Program-made: the position numbers and the translations under genes
Notes under the pieces: generated by a model
Databases searched by the model: none
What the model was told of the DNA's origin: nothing
What the model saw: the letters and a program-made list of their open reading frames with translations, nothing else
Shown: positions 1-5,885 of the stretch, piece after piece
Layout: the number at the start of each line of letters is the position of its first letter
Numbering within the stretch: position 1 is the first letter of the stretch
Origin: Kiritimatiellia bacterium
GTDB lineage: Bacteria; Verrucomicrobiota; Kiritimatiellia; JAAZAB01
Direction: 5' to 3'
Assembly: GCA_018400335.1 (NCBI GenBank)
Contig: JAGYMT010000065.1
Span: 1 to 7,758 of the forward strand
Length of the DNA stretch: 7,758 nucleotides

Positions 1-58
1 TCATCGCTTTCTCTGTCAGGAAAACAATTTGGCGCTTTTCCGCCGCAAAAAAAAGAGT

Positions 59-122
59 GGCATGATAGAGTCTTTGGATAAAAAATCCTCGCCCGAGGAT
101 CCAAAGGAGTCTCTATCATGCC
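59..122 (+). promoter_or_regulatory. Long palindrome covering transposase RBS and start codon
   Basis: The arms GGCATGATAGAG (59-70) and CTCTATCATGCC (111-122) are perfect reverse complements. They are extended by TTTGGAT (73-79) against ATCCAAA (99-105), with a small asymmetric bulge (2 bases against 5). Inside lies a second perfect hairpin, ATCCTCG-CC-CGAGGAT (85-100), which shares two bases with the outer stem, so the two folds compete locally. The right arm holds the ribosome binding site AAAGGAG (103-109) and the ATG (118-120) of the transposase remnant. An RNA that starts outside the element would contain both arms and hide the start site. This resembles the known protection of some insertion sequences against read-through expression; the functional reading is inference. 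The structure itself is directly visible. Confidence 0.75.
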
Positions 123-240
123 GCAGTTATTTTTACCTGGATTTCCGGATGGCGCAAGCAAAATCGGCTCGTATGTCAGCGTTCTGAAAAGGGCCTGGGC
201 TCTTTCCATGAGCCGCGCCGTGTTCGCGGCGGAAGTGTGA
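118..240 (+). pseudogene. Transposase N-terminal fragment, truncated
   Basis: A 40-codon open frame starts at ATG 118 behind a consensus AAAGGAG (103-109) and begins MPQLFLPGFPDGASK. This opening (M-x-Q-L-x-L-P-x-F-P, then an S/T-K-I segment and a V-S-V strand) resembles the start of a group of IS transposases of several hundred residues. After about residue 25 (VLKR) the expected sequence is lost and a TGA ends the frame at 238-240. Further transposase-like sequence resumes in the +1 frame from about base 212. The gene is therefore dead, with an internal deletion and a frameshift. The family name is uncertain. An alternative is a short independent ORF, but the palindrome at its start favours an IS origin. 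Confidence 0.55.
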
Positions 241-371
241 TCACAGAGAATGTAGTGATGTGTTAATGGGCGGGCTGCTCACAGGGCTTCCGGCATTATG
301 CGCCAATTGCTTGTTCAGCGGATTAGGCAAGCATCTTTCGCTGCCCAAAGGCTGTTACAGCACAAGTGTGA

Positions 372-902
372 AGTGCCGATTTCGCGCGTCAGGTCGGCGT
401 GCTTGAGCCGGGCACGGTCGGCTACCGGCCAGCCATCACGCGCGGCAAGCAGCTCGACAACTATCTGATCTGGCGGCTCCAGGCGGATGCCGCCGGGGCG
501 GTGGAGGCCAGGCTGCCCAAGGCCAACCTGCCCTGCTTCCTGACAACCAGCGTCGACGGATTGAACGACAACTGGTCGGCCTATCTGCTTGACCGCGCGC
601 GGGCCAATCCGAACTTCCGCAGCCTGCCGATCCGGGACGGACGCACGTTCGCCCAACTGGACTTGAACGAGGCGGACAGCGACCTGTTCATCGGCCACCC
701 GGTCACGGCGGACCAAGCCGAGGTGCGGATTCTGGTGTCGTGGAAGGAACCGGGGCTGTGGTATGTCGAGGCGCATAATCCGGGCCACAAGCCTATGAAT
801 CTGAAACTCAAGGCGAACGAAGGCTGGAACCTTTTTGATTTCGCCGAGAGCGTCGAGCTGCCCCCTGGCGCAAGCCGGGTGTGGACAGTGAAAGCGAAGT
901 AG
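372..902 (+). pseudogene. C-terminal fragment of a larger protein, 5' truncated
   Basis: The frame is open from 372 (after a TGA at 369-371) to the TAG at 900-902, about 176 codons. The only in-frame start near the beginning is GTG 399, which has no ribosome binding site, and residues before it already look protein-like. I therefore read this as the tail of a longer gene whose front is gone. The translated part is rich in W, N and alternating hydrophobics. It ends in a beta-rich section (VRILVSW, WYVEAHNPG, LKLKANEGWNLFDF, VELPPGASRVW), as in the C-terminal beta-sandwich of carbohydrate-active or related proteins. I do not recognise the family. The IS remnant lies directly upstream, so transposition or a later deletion probably removed the 5' part. 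It has no signal peptide or catalytic motif that I can identify. Confidence 0.6.
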
Positions 903-934
903 ACGCCGGATGATGCAAGAGAACTTTACAACTA

Positions 935-964
935 TTGACAGCTATTCCAAAGTTATGACATGAT
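935..964 (+). promoter_or_regulatory. Candidate sigma70-type promoter
   Basis: A perfect -35 hexamer TTGACA (935-940) is followed by an 18-base spacer and CATGAT (959-964; 4 of 6 matches to TATAAT), with TG at 956-957 in the extended -10 position. It lies in the AT-rich gap (903-1035), upstream of the first gene of the three-gene operon, giving a leader of about 65 bases. This is the best promoter candidate in the window. There is no experimental support, and the spacer is one base longer than optimal. Confidence 0.5.
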
Positions 965-1002
965 TAAAGATATTACAAAACTTCCGGGGACTCCAAAGTT
1001 AT
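946..1002 (+). repeat. Exact 11-base direct repeat, possible operator
   Basis: TCCAAAGTTAT occurs at 946-956 and again at 992-1002 on the same strand, 46 bases apart. The first copy lies between the -35 and -10 of the candidate promoter and the second lies in the leader of the operon. Two identical 11-mers in a gap of about 130 bases suggest a repeated protein-binding site, for example for a regulator that binds direct repeats. No regulator gene is visible in the window, so which protein would bind is unknown. Confidence 0.45.
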
Positions 1003-1020
1003 TATACGATGGAAACAAAA

Positions 1021-1028
1021 AAAGGAGA
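1021..1028 (+). promoter_or_regulatory. RBS that fixes the start at 1036
   Basis: AAAGGAGA lies 7 bases before ATG 1036. An earlier in-frame ATG at 1009 would place this ribosome binding site inside the coding sequence and has no such site of its own, so 1036 is preferred. Confidence 0.8.
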
Positions 1029-1035
1029 TTGCGCA

Positions 1036-2499
1036 ATGTTCACTTTTTCAGAAAACCCCGGAAGAACAGCCGTCTGTTATGATGGAGATCCAATGTTGCT
1101 TCTGGTGCAGGAGCATGTCATGTTCCGGACCGCAGGCTTGTGTAACGCCAAGTTCCGTCCGGGCGGGCCCGTCGAATTTATTGCGCTTTGCGGAGCGTCG
1201 CCTATATTCGGCTATGTGAACGTCAGGCGCCTCAAAGCGGACTTCAAGTTGCTCGGTCCGAATCGAGTCAGGATTCGTCTGCAACCCGAAAAAACGGACG
1301 ATAATCTCCTTGAGACGCTTCGCGAGCAGCGGGAGATCGTCATTGAATACCTGCCTGACCTGAAGCGCTTCCGTTACAGCATTATCGTGGCGCTTGAGGC
1401 GTTGAAAGACATCGGATCCGGCGACGGACTCGCGTTCAACACGATGCCGCAGCGGCCGGGAGACGATTTCACGGTCATCGAGTTTGACGACCCGCTGTTG
1501 TCCGGCGGCATCGGGCCGCAGGTTCCGATGACTCAGGATTGGACCGGCTTGCCGGAGCCTGTTTTCAGCGAAGCCGGATTCACAACGGCGTGGCGCAAGC
1601 GCTATTTGAGCGTGACGCTGCCCACGGTTGAACGCGGTTTGCGGCGCGTTGCTTTCAACCGCATTGTCAACGGCGGCCAGGTGTTCTTCAACCGGACCGT
1701 CCCGCGGATGACACCCCGAAAACCGTTCTTCTATGAAAAAACCGATGGACGCTATCTGCGGTTCACCCCTCTTTTCGATTACCCGACGTCCCATCACATC
1801 TGCGAGTGGGGATACGACATGCATCTTTATGCAATGGTTCCCCGGCCAAGCCCGGGTCTGCTGATGAAGCGCGGGCAGCGCGTGGAATTGGCATATTGTT
1901 TCGAGGAGGTGGAAAGCTCGGAAGTGCCGGATGAGTATCTGAAGGCTCTGCCGGCTGAGATCGAACCCGAGGAAAGAGCCCGCGCCGACCGTCCAATCTA
2001 TGAAGAGCCGGTCTGCCGCTTTGTCCGTTCAGCGCTGGACAGTCCGGACCAATATGCATGGGAGCCCGGCGAGCGATGTCGTTGGGAGCGCGGGGGCGGG
2101 CCGTCCGGGGAATCCGGCGCGCTGGTGATAGACAACGGCAAAACCCGTTCCGAATCGGCCTGGAGATTCGGGCACCTTGGCCCGTCCGATCGCTGCAACC
2201 CAATCCCGCCTCGAAGTCGGTTCCGGGTTTCCGCCCTGGTCAAGGCGGTCGAGCCGGACAAGGCGACGTTCACTTTGACGCTGAATCATTTCAATGGTCC
2301 GGCGATGTTCAGCCCGGTGACGCCGGTGGTCACGAGCGCCGGATCGTATTCCCTGAAACCGTCCGAAAAGGCGGACTGGCTGCGGCTTGATTTCGTCAGC
2401 AAGACATCCGGCTCGTACACGCTGAGCGGTTCCTTTCATTTTGCCTATACGGGTGTCGGCGTTGCGGCACTAAGTGAACTCCGCATCGAACGGTTGTGA
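1036..2499 (+). CDS. Hypothetical beta-rich protein, possible sugar-related function
   Basis: This is a 487-residue protein with no signal peptide and no membrane segment, so probably cytoplasmic. I do not recognise the family. Residues 1-320 are a beta-strand-rich region with many aromatic and basic residues (GYVNVRRLKADFKL around 59-72, EWGYDMHLYAMVPR around 257-270). After an acidic linker (about 290-320), residues 325-487 look like a jelly-roll of carbohydrate-binding type: WRFGHLGP (376-383), SRFRVSALVKA (394-404), LTLNHFNGP (414-422), and a final strand ending LSELRIERL. It is the first gene of a tight operon: its TGA (2497-2499) is only 56 bases before the URO-D-like gene, and it follows the promoter candidate at 935-964. 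A lyase- or hydrolase-accessory role is possible, but no catalytic residues can be assigned. Confidence 0.8.
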   Translation: MFTFSENPGRTAVCYDGDPMLLLVQEHVMFRTAGLCNAKFRPGGPVEFIALCGASPIFGYVNVRRLKADFKLLGPNRVRIRLQPEKTDDNLLETLREQREIVIEYLPDLKRFRYSIIVALEALKDIGSGDGLAFNTMPQRPGDDFTVIEFDDPLLSGGIGPQVPMTQDWTGLPEPVFSEAGFTTAWRKRYLSVTLPTVERGLRRVAFNRIVNGGQVFFNRTVPRMTPRKPFFYEKTDGRYLRFTPLFDYPTSHHICEWGYDMHLYAMVPRPSPGLLMKRGQRVELAYCFEEVESSEVPDEYLKALPAEIEPEERARADRPIYEEPVCRFVRSALDSPDQYAWEPGERCRWERGGGPSGESGALVIDNGKTRSESAWRFGHLGPSDRCNPIPPRSRFRVSALVKAVEPDKATFTLTLNHFNGPAMFSPVTPVVTSAGSYSLKPSEKADWLRLDFVSKTSGSYTLSGSFHFAYTGVGVAALSELRIERL

Positions 2500-2541
2500 G
2501 CGCAAGGTTCAATTCATTCAAGCAGGTTTGTGGCTTGGAAC

Positions 2542-2546
2542 GGAGG
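2542..2546 (+). promoter_or_regulatory. RBS that fixes the start at 2556
   Basis: GGAGG lies 9 bases before ATG 2556. The frame is also open upstream to a GTG at 2496 that overlaps the previous stop, but the extra 20 residues do not look like family sequence, whereas MTPRERMEAVLQGRPTD is a typical start for URO-D-like proteins. Confidence 0.75.
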
Positions 2547-2555
2547 GATGACAAA

Positions 2556-3659
2556 ATGACACCACGAGAGCGAATGGAAGCGGTATTGCAAGGCAGGCCG
2601 ACGGATGCGATGGCTTGGTGCGGTGATATGACATACTGGCATGCATCGCATGCCGAGATGGGTGATTTGCCGGAACGGTGGCAAGGCAGGGATGGTCTGC
2701 ATCGTCTGAACCAGGAACTTGGGTTGAGCGAGTACGTGCCGGGTTGCACGGGTGGAGACACGGTGGAAGGAGACGGAGTTGAACGGAATTTCAAGATAGA
2801 TGGCAAGCGTCGCGTCACCCGCTGGCAAACCCCCGTGGGCGCCCTCCGGGAAACGCAGGAATATTCGACTGACTCCTTCTCCTGGGGATACACGGAACAT
2901 GCGGTGAAGACCGTGGATGATCTGCGGGTGGTCAGGTACATCTATGAAAGTCGACGTTTCATTCCGGCGCCGGAGCGGTTCGGCAGGGAAGATGCGAAAT
3001 ACGCGGCCTATGGCATGGGTCCGACACATGCGGCCGGGCCGCCAACTCCGATTTCGGAACTCAACAAAAGCTGGATCGGCGTCATGGACCTGACTTATCT
3101 GCTCATGGACGCGCCAGATGAGATGCGGCTTACATTGGATGCCATCGGCGCGTTCAACGACGAAGTTTATCGCCGGATGGCCGATGCGCCTCCCTCGGTT
3201 GTGATGATCAATGAGAATCTGTCCGCCACCACGATGGGAGGATATTTCGATGAGTTCATAGCCCCGTATGTGCGGCGCTGGACCGCCTGGTTGCGCGAGG
3301 GAGGCCACATCAGCATGCTTCACAATGACGGAACCCTGCGCGGTACGCTTGAAAAACTCGGTCCGGCCGGGGTGGATTGCATAGACTCGGTCGTTCCCAG
3401 GCCGGTTGGCGACGTTGAGATTTCCGACCTGCGCAAGATGGCGGGTGAAGAAGTAATTCTCATTGGCGGGTTGCCCGGCGCGATGTTCGCTCCGCCCTTC
3501 ACCGCCAGGGATATCGAGAAACAGGTTAAGGAAATCATTCTGTGCCACAGGGATACCAATAAGTTCATTTTCGGGGTTGCCGACCAGGTGCCGCCCAACG
3601 GCGACTTGAATCTTGTAAGGTTGGTCGGCGATTTGATAGAGAAGTTCGGAAGGTATTGA
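2556..3659 (+). CDS. URO-D superfamily protein (not HemE)
   Basis: This 367-residue protein has the hallmarks of the uroporphyrinogen decarboxylase (URO-D) fold family: the opening MTPRERMEAVLQGRPTD (1-17), a central LHNDGT (255-260), GLPGAMFAPPFT (305-316) and the ending VRLVGDLIEKFGRY (354-367). The superfamily includes HemE and the corrinoid/coenzyme M methyltransferases (MtaA, MtbA). The HemE substrate signature MRQAGRY is absent near the N-terminus, where WCGDMTYWH (21-29) stands instead, so heme synthesis is unlikely. In the methyltransferases the zinc site has an H-x-C motif; here the corresponding place reads H256-N-D258, so the cysteine ligand is missing. An HxDG variant is, to my knowledge, frequent in uncharacterised URO-D-like proteins of sugar-degrading bacteria. 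It sits in an operon between an unrecognised protein and an MDR dehydrogenase, 20 bases from the latter. A methyl-transfer or lyase-like role on a modified sugar is speculation. Confidence 0.85.
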   Translation: MTPRERMEAVLQGRPTDAMAWCGDMTYWHASHAEMGDLPERWQGRDGLHRLNQELGLSEYVPGCTGGDTVEGDGVERNFKIDGKRRVTRWQTPVGALRETQEYSTDSFSWGYTEHAVKTVDDLRVVRYIYESRRFIPAPERFGREDAKYAAYGMGPTHAAGPPTPISELNKSWIGVMDLTYLLMDAPDEMRLTLDAIGAFNDEVYRRMADAPPSVVMINENLSATTMGGYFDEFIAPYVRRWTAWLREGGHISMLHNDGTLRGTLEKLGPAGVDCIDSVVPRPVGDVEISDLRKMAGEEVILIGGLPGAMFAPPFTARDIEKQVKEIILCHRDTNKFIFGVADQVPPNGDLNLVRLVGDLIEKFGRY

Positions 3660-3667
3660 TAATCATT

Positions 3668-3674
3668 AAAGGAG
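3668..3674 (+). promoter_or_regulatory. RBS that fixes the start at 3680
   Basis: AAAGGAG ends 5 bases before ATG 3680. The frame can be extended back to a TTG at 3656, but that would put this site inside the gene and overlap the upstream stop, so 3680 is chosen. Confidence 0.8.
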
Positions 3675-3679
3675 ACGTC

Positions 3680-4735
3680 ATGGGTGCGCAAAAAGTAAAG
3701 GTCATTGTCTACGCGGATGTCAACCAGATCAAAGTCGGCCAGTATGAACTTGGCGAGGCCGCGCCGACGGACATCGTGGTTAGAACCCGCTATACGATGG
3801 TGTCGTCCGGCACGGAACTGCGGGTGCTGGGCGGACATTACGGGGCGAAGGGCAGGTATCCTCTGATTCCGGGGTATTCGTCGGTCGGCGAGGTGATCGC
3901 GGTCGGTGCCGAGGTTGATGGATTCCGGGTGGGCGATCGTGTGTCATGTCGAAATCCCAAGCCTTTGCCCGGCGTCAATTCGATGTGGGGCGGACAGGCT
4001 GGTCTGCAAGTTCATGCCACCAGCGGAGAGGATCGCCCGGTGCTGCTGCCGGCGGATGGCGAGCTTCTGGATTACGTGGCTGCCGAGATTTCCGCCATCA
4101 GTCTCAGGGGTGTGACGGCGGCCGCGCCGCGCCGGGGCGAAACCGCCGTTGTCCTCGGCCAGGGCATGATCGGCGCCTTTTCCGCGGCCTGGCTGAATGC
4201 CGCGGGCTGCCGGGTTATCGTCGCCGATATCGAGGAAGGCCGTCTCAAGCGGGCCGTGAACTGGGCTTCAGCGGTTGTCAATGTTGCTGAGCCGGATGGC
4301 GAGTCGCGCATCCTCGCGCTCTGCAATGGCGGGGCGGATATTGTGGTCGAGAGTTCCGGCAGCGCGAAGGGGGCGCTCATGGCTTATAAGCTGGTGCGAC
4401 GCAAGCCGCAGAACTACAGCAAGGATTACAAGGTCGAGCCGATTCAGTTTTACCATGGCGATTGGCCGCGCCTGATCGTTCAGGCCAACTATCTCGATGA
4501 GGTCAGCATCAACCCATTCGGTTTTTTTCCGGGCGAAGGTATCACGATCCTGACGCCATCCGACCGCGGCGTCGAGGACCGTCAGGCGTCAGTCGAACAG
4601 TTCCGCCGAGGGACGCTGAAAGCCGCCGATTTCGTGCAGACCGTGTCCGCGGTGGCCGACGCGCCGACCGCCTATGCTGCCTTGCGCGACGACAAGAGCC
4701 GGAACTTTTCTCTGGTTTTTGACTGGGGAAGATAA
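3680..4735 (+). CDS. MDR-family dehydrogenase lacking zinc ligands
   Basis: This 351-residue protein belongs to the medium-chain dehydrogenase/reductase (alcohol dehydrogenase-like) superfamily. Residues 1-150 form the GroES-like substrate domain. Residues 155-270 form a Rossmann fold with G160-x-G-x-x-G165 and an acidic D183 at the end of the second strand, which favours NAD over NADP. The catalytic zinc ligands are not conserved: the usual C-G-x-D becomes VSSGTEL (41-47) and the usual G-H-E becomes PGYSSVGEV (64-72), with Tyr66 in place of His. The four structural-zinc cysteines are missing too. SGTE plus YPLIPGYSSVGEV is reminiscent of BchC-like dehydrogenases and of the N-terminal half of bi-domain sugar oxidoreductases. 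It is the last gene before a strong terminator, and the next gene encodes the matching Gfo/Idh partner. A redox step on a sugar or sugar derivative is the likely role; the substrate is unknown. Confidence 0.88.
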   Translation: MGAQKVKVIVYADVNQIKVGQYELGEAAPTDIVVRTRYTMVSSGTELRVLGGHYGAKGRYPLIPGYSSVGEVIAVGAEVDGFRVGDRVSCRNPKPLPGVNSMWGGQAGLQVHATSGEDRPVLLPADGELLDYVAAEISAISLRGVTAAAPRRGETAVVLGQGMIGAFSAAWLNAAGCRVIVADIEEGRLKRAVNWASAVVNVAEPDGESRILALCNGGADIVVESSGSAKGALMAYKLVRRKPQNYSKDYKVEPIQFYHGDWPRLIVQANYLDEVSINPFGFFPGEGITILTPSDRGVEDRQASVEQFRRGTLKAADFVQTVSAVADAPTAYAALRDDKSRNFSLVFDWGR

Positions 4736-4742
4736 GGTTCGC

Positions 4743-4770
4743 GGCGTCAGCTTTCTGACGCCTTGTTTTT
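4743..4770 (+). terminator. Rho-independent terminator
   Basis: A perfect 8-bp stem GGCGTCAG (4743-4750) / CTGACGCC (4755-4762) with a 4-base CTTT loop is followed at once by TTGTTTTT (4763-4770). It begins 7 bases after the stop of the dehydrogenase gene and is a textbook intrinsic terminator for the three-gene operon. Confidence 0.88.
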
Positions 4771-4816
4771 CTAATGTTACTGCCCGAATATCAAGAATGG
4801 GAAATAAATTCAAGTT

Positions 4817-5827
4817 ATGAACATCAAATGCGCCATCATCGGTTTAGGCCCCAACACTCCCGGCAAGGGCGGGGCTCATTCGATCTCGTATCTGCATGCC
4901 GCCGCCTATCAGGCCGAGGCCGGTTTTGAAATCGCGGGAGCATGCAGCCGAACGCGGAAGAACGTCGAAGACTTTGTCGCCGAATTTCCCGGCTGCCGGG
5001 GCTACCAGGATTACAACCGGATGTTGTCCGAACTGCGCCCGCAAATGGTCAGCGTCTGCGCATTCGCGCCGGATCGCGAGGCGATGGTTGTGGCGGCTTT
5101 GGAGAGCGGCGCCAAGGGAGTTTTGATCGAGAAACCCTTTGCGCTCAGCCTGGAGGCCGCGGAACGGATGATGTCCAAGGCCGATGCTTGCGATGCCCGC
5201 CTGTTCGTGAATCATCAGCGACGCTACGGGAAGCCATTCGAAGCATTCCGGGATGCTGCCGCCATGATCGGTAACCTGCTGAGCGTGGATGCGGTGCAGC
5301 CGTTCGGCAACATTCTTGATTTCGGTCCGCATGTGATCGACATCGCCCTTTTCGCTTTGGGCAACGAACGCCGGATCGACAACCTCTTCGCCGCCGTGGA
5401 CTGGCACGACGCGCGGAAGTGGCAGGGAACCCAAGTCGAATCCCGCTCCCTGGCCACCATCTTCTTCAACGACGGCGTGCGCCTGACCTATGAAGCCGGC
5501 AACAACCCGATCGTCAAACACCCGCTCCTGCGACTCAACGGCAGCCTGGGATTCGCCGAGCTTCACATGGAACCGGCCGAGGACGTCCCCAACGTTTTCC
5601 GCGCCAAACTCGCCGGCGGCGCCGATATCATCAGTTTGGATTCGACCGAACACATCCACCATAGCGAAGATCCGACGCTCTACATGCGTCGCGCCGTCGC
5701 AGACGTCTACAAAGCCATGACCGAAGGCTCCGGAACCCGCATTGATGTCGCCGAAGCCTATCGCGGCATGCAGATCATGATGGGTATTTACGAGTCGGCC
5801 AAACAGATGGGAACGGTGAAGTTTTGA
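4817..5827 (+). CDS. Gfo/Idh/MocA-family oxidoreductase
   Basis: This 336-residue NAD(P)-dependent oxidoreductase has the length and layout of the Gfo/Idh/MocA family (sugar or inositol dehydrogenases). The N-terminal Rossmann domain starts KCAIIGLGPNTPG (4-16), a modified glycine-rich loop. The family motif E105-K106-P107 is intact and the lysine is the expected active-site residue. The C-terminal half has D168-F-G-P-H172-V-I-D175, the usual D-x-G-x-H-x-x-D pattern with the catalytic histidine. No signal peptide, so cytoplasmic. The start at ATG 4817 is fixed by the Rossmann strand but has no clear ribosome binding site, unlike its neighbours. It lies 46 bases after the terminator of the previous operon and 58 bases before the next gene. 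Oxidation or reduction of a sugar hydroxyl, perhaps together with the MDR protein, is likely; the substrate cannot be deduced. Confidence 0.92.
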   Translation: MNIKCAIIGLGPNTPGKGGAHSISYLHAAAYQAEAGFEIAGACSRTRKNVEDFVAEFPGCRGYQDYNRMLSELRPQMVSVCAFAPDREAMVVAALESGAKGVLIEKPFALSLEAAERMMSKADACDARLFVNHQRRYGKPFEAFRDAAAMIGNLLSVDAVQPFGNILDFGPHVIDIALFALGNERRIDNLFAAVDWHDARKWQGTQVESRSLATIFFNDGVRLTYEAGNNPIVKHPLLRLNGSLGFAELHMEPAEDVPNVFRAKLAGGADIISLDSTEHIHHSEDPTLYMRRAVADVYKAMTEGSGTRIDVAEAYRGMQIMMGIYESAKQMGTVKF

Positions 5828-5874
5828 AGCATGAAGCGGGAATTTCCGATCCATCCGTCCCCGCCGGCAGCGGG

Positions 5875-5880
5875 AAGGAG
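5875..5880 (+). promoter_or_regulatory. RBS for the gene starting at 5886
   Basis: AAGGAG ends 5 bases before ATG 5886, within the 58-base gap after the Gfo/Idh stop. It supports 5886 as a real start. Confidence 0.75.
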
Positions 5881-5885
5881 CTTGC

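Larger units (their letters stand above)
59..371 (+). mobile_element. Decayed insertion-sequence remnant
   Basis: This stretch contains the 5' palindrome, a transposase N-terminus (118-240) and a second transposase-like piece in another frame (about 212-365). The second piece includes a run ending GKHLSLPKGCYS (residues encoded about 314-349), which resembles the segment just before the catalytic domain in a group of DDE transposases common in Planctomycetota, Verrucomicrobiota and Lentisphaerota genomes. This recognition is from memory of the family; I cannot name the IS family. The catalytic core and right end are absent, and the similarity stops where the open frame of the next gene fragment begins. 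No terminal inverted repeat or target-site duplication could be identified. Bases 1-58 precede the palindrome and hold no gene I can support. Confidence 0.55.

Noticed and set aside
2..187. Open reading frame with no start from the left edge to a TGA near 187
   Set aside because: It runs through the palindrome in a frame different from the transposase, is lysine/serine-rich by chance of the repeat sequence, and shows no homology I can recognise.
1048..1824. 258-codon open frame on the - strand
   Set aside because: It is antisense to the first operon gene and has no motif or supporting context.
2514..3548. 344-codon open frame on the - strand
   Set aside because: It is antisense to the URO-D-like gene, with no recognisable domain, and its composition is as expected for a shadow frame.
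2556..3659. Annotation as HemE (uroporphyrinogen decarboxylase)
   Set aside because: The fold family fits, but the N-terminal MRQAGRY substrate signature is missing and the neighbours are not heme genes.
4763..4791. TTGTTT ... GAATAT as a promoter for the Gfo/Idh gene
   Set aside because: The spacing is 17, but each hexamer matches consensus poorly (about half) and the -35 would be the terminator T-tract; too weak to list as a feature.
5835..5876. Direct repeat AGCGGGAA (5835-5842 and 5869-5876) before the gene at 5886
   Set aside because: It is only eight bases, one copy merges into the RBS, and chance is a sufficient explanation in a GC-rich gap.
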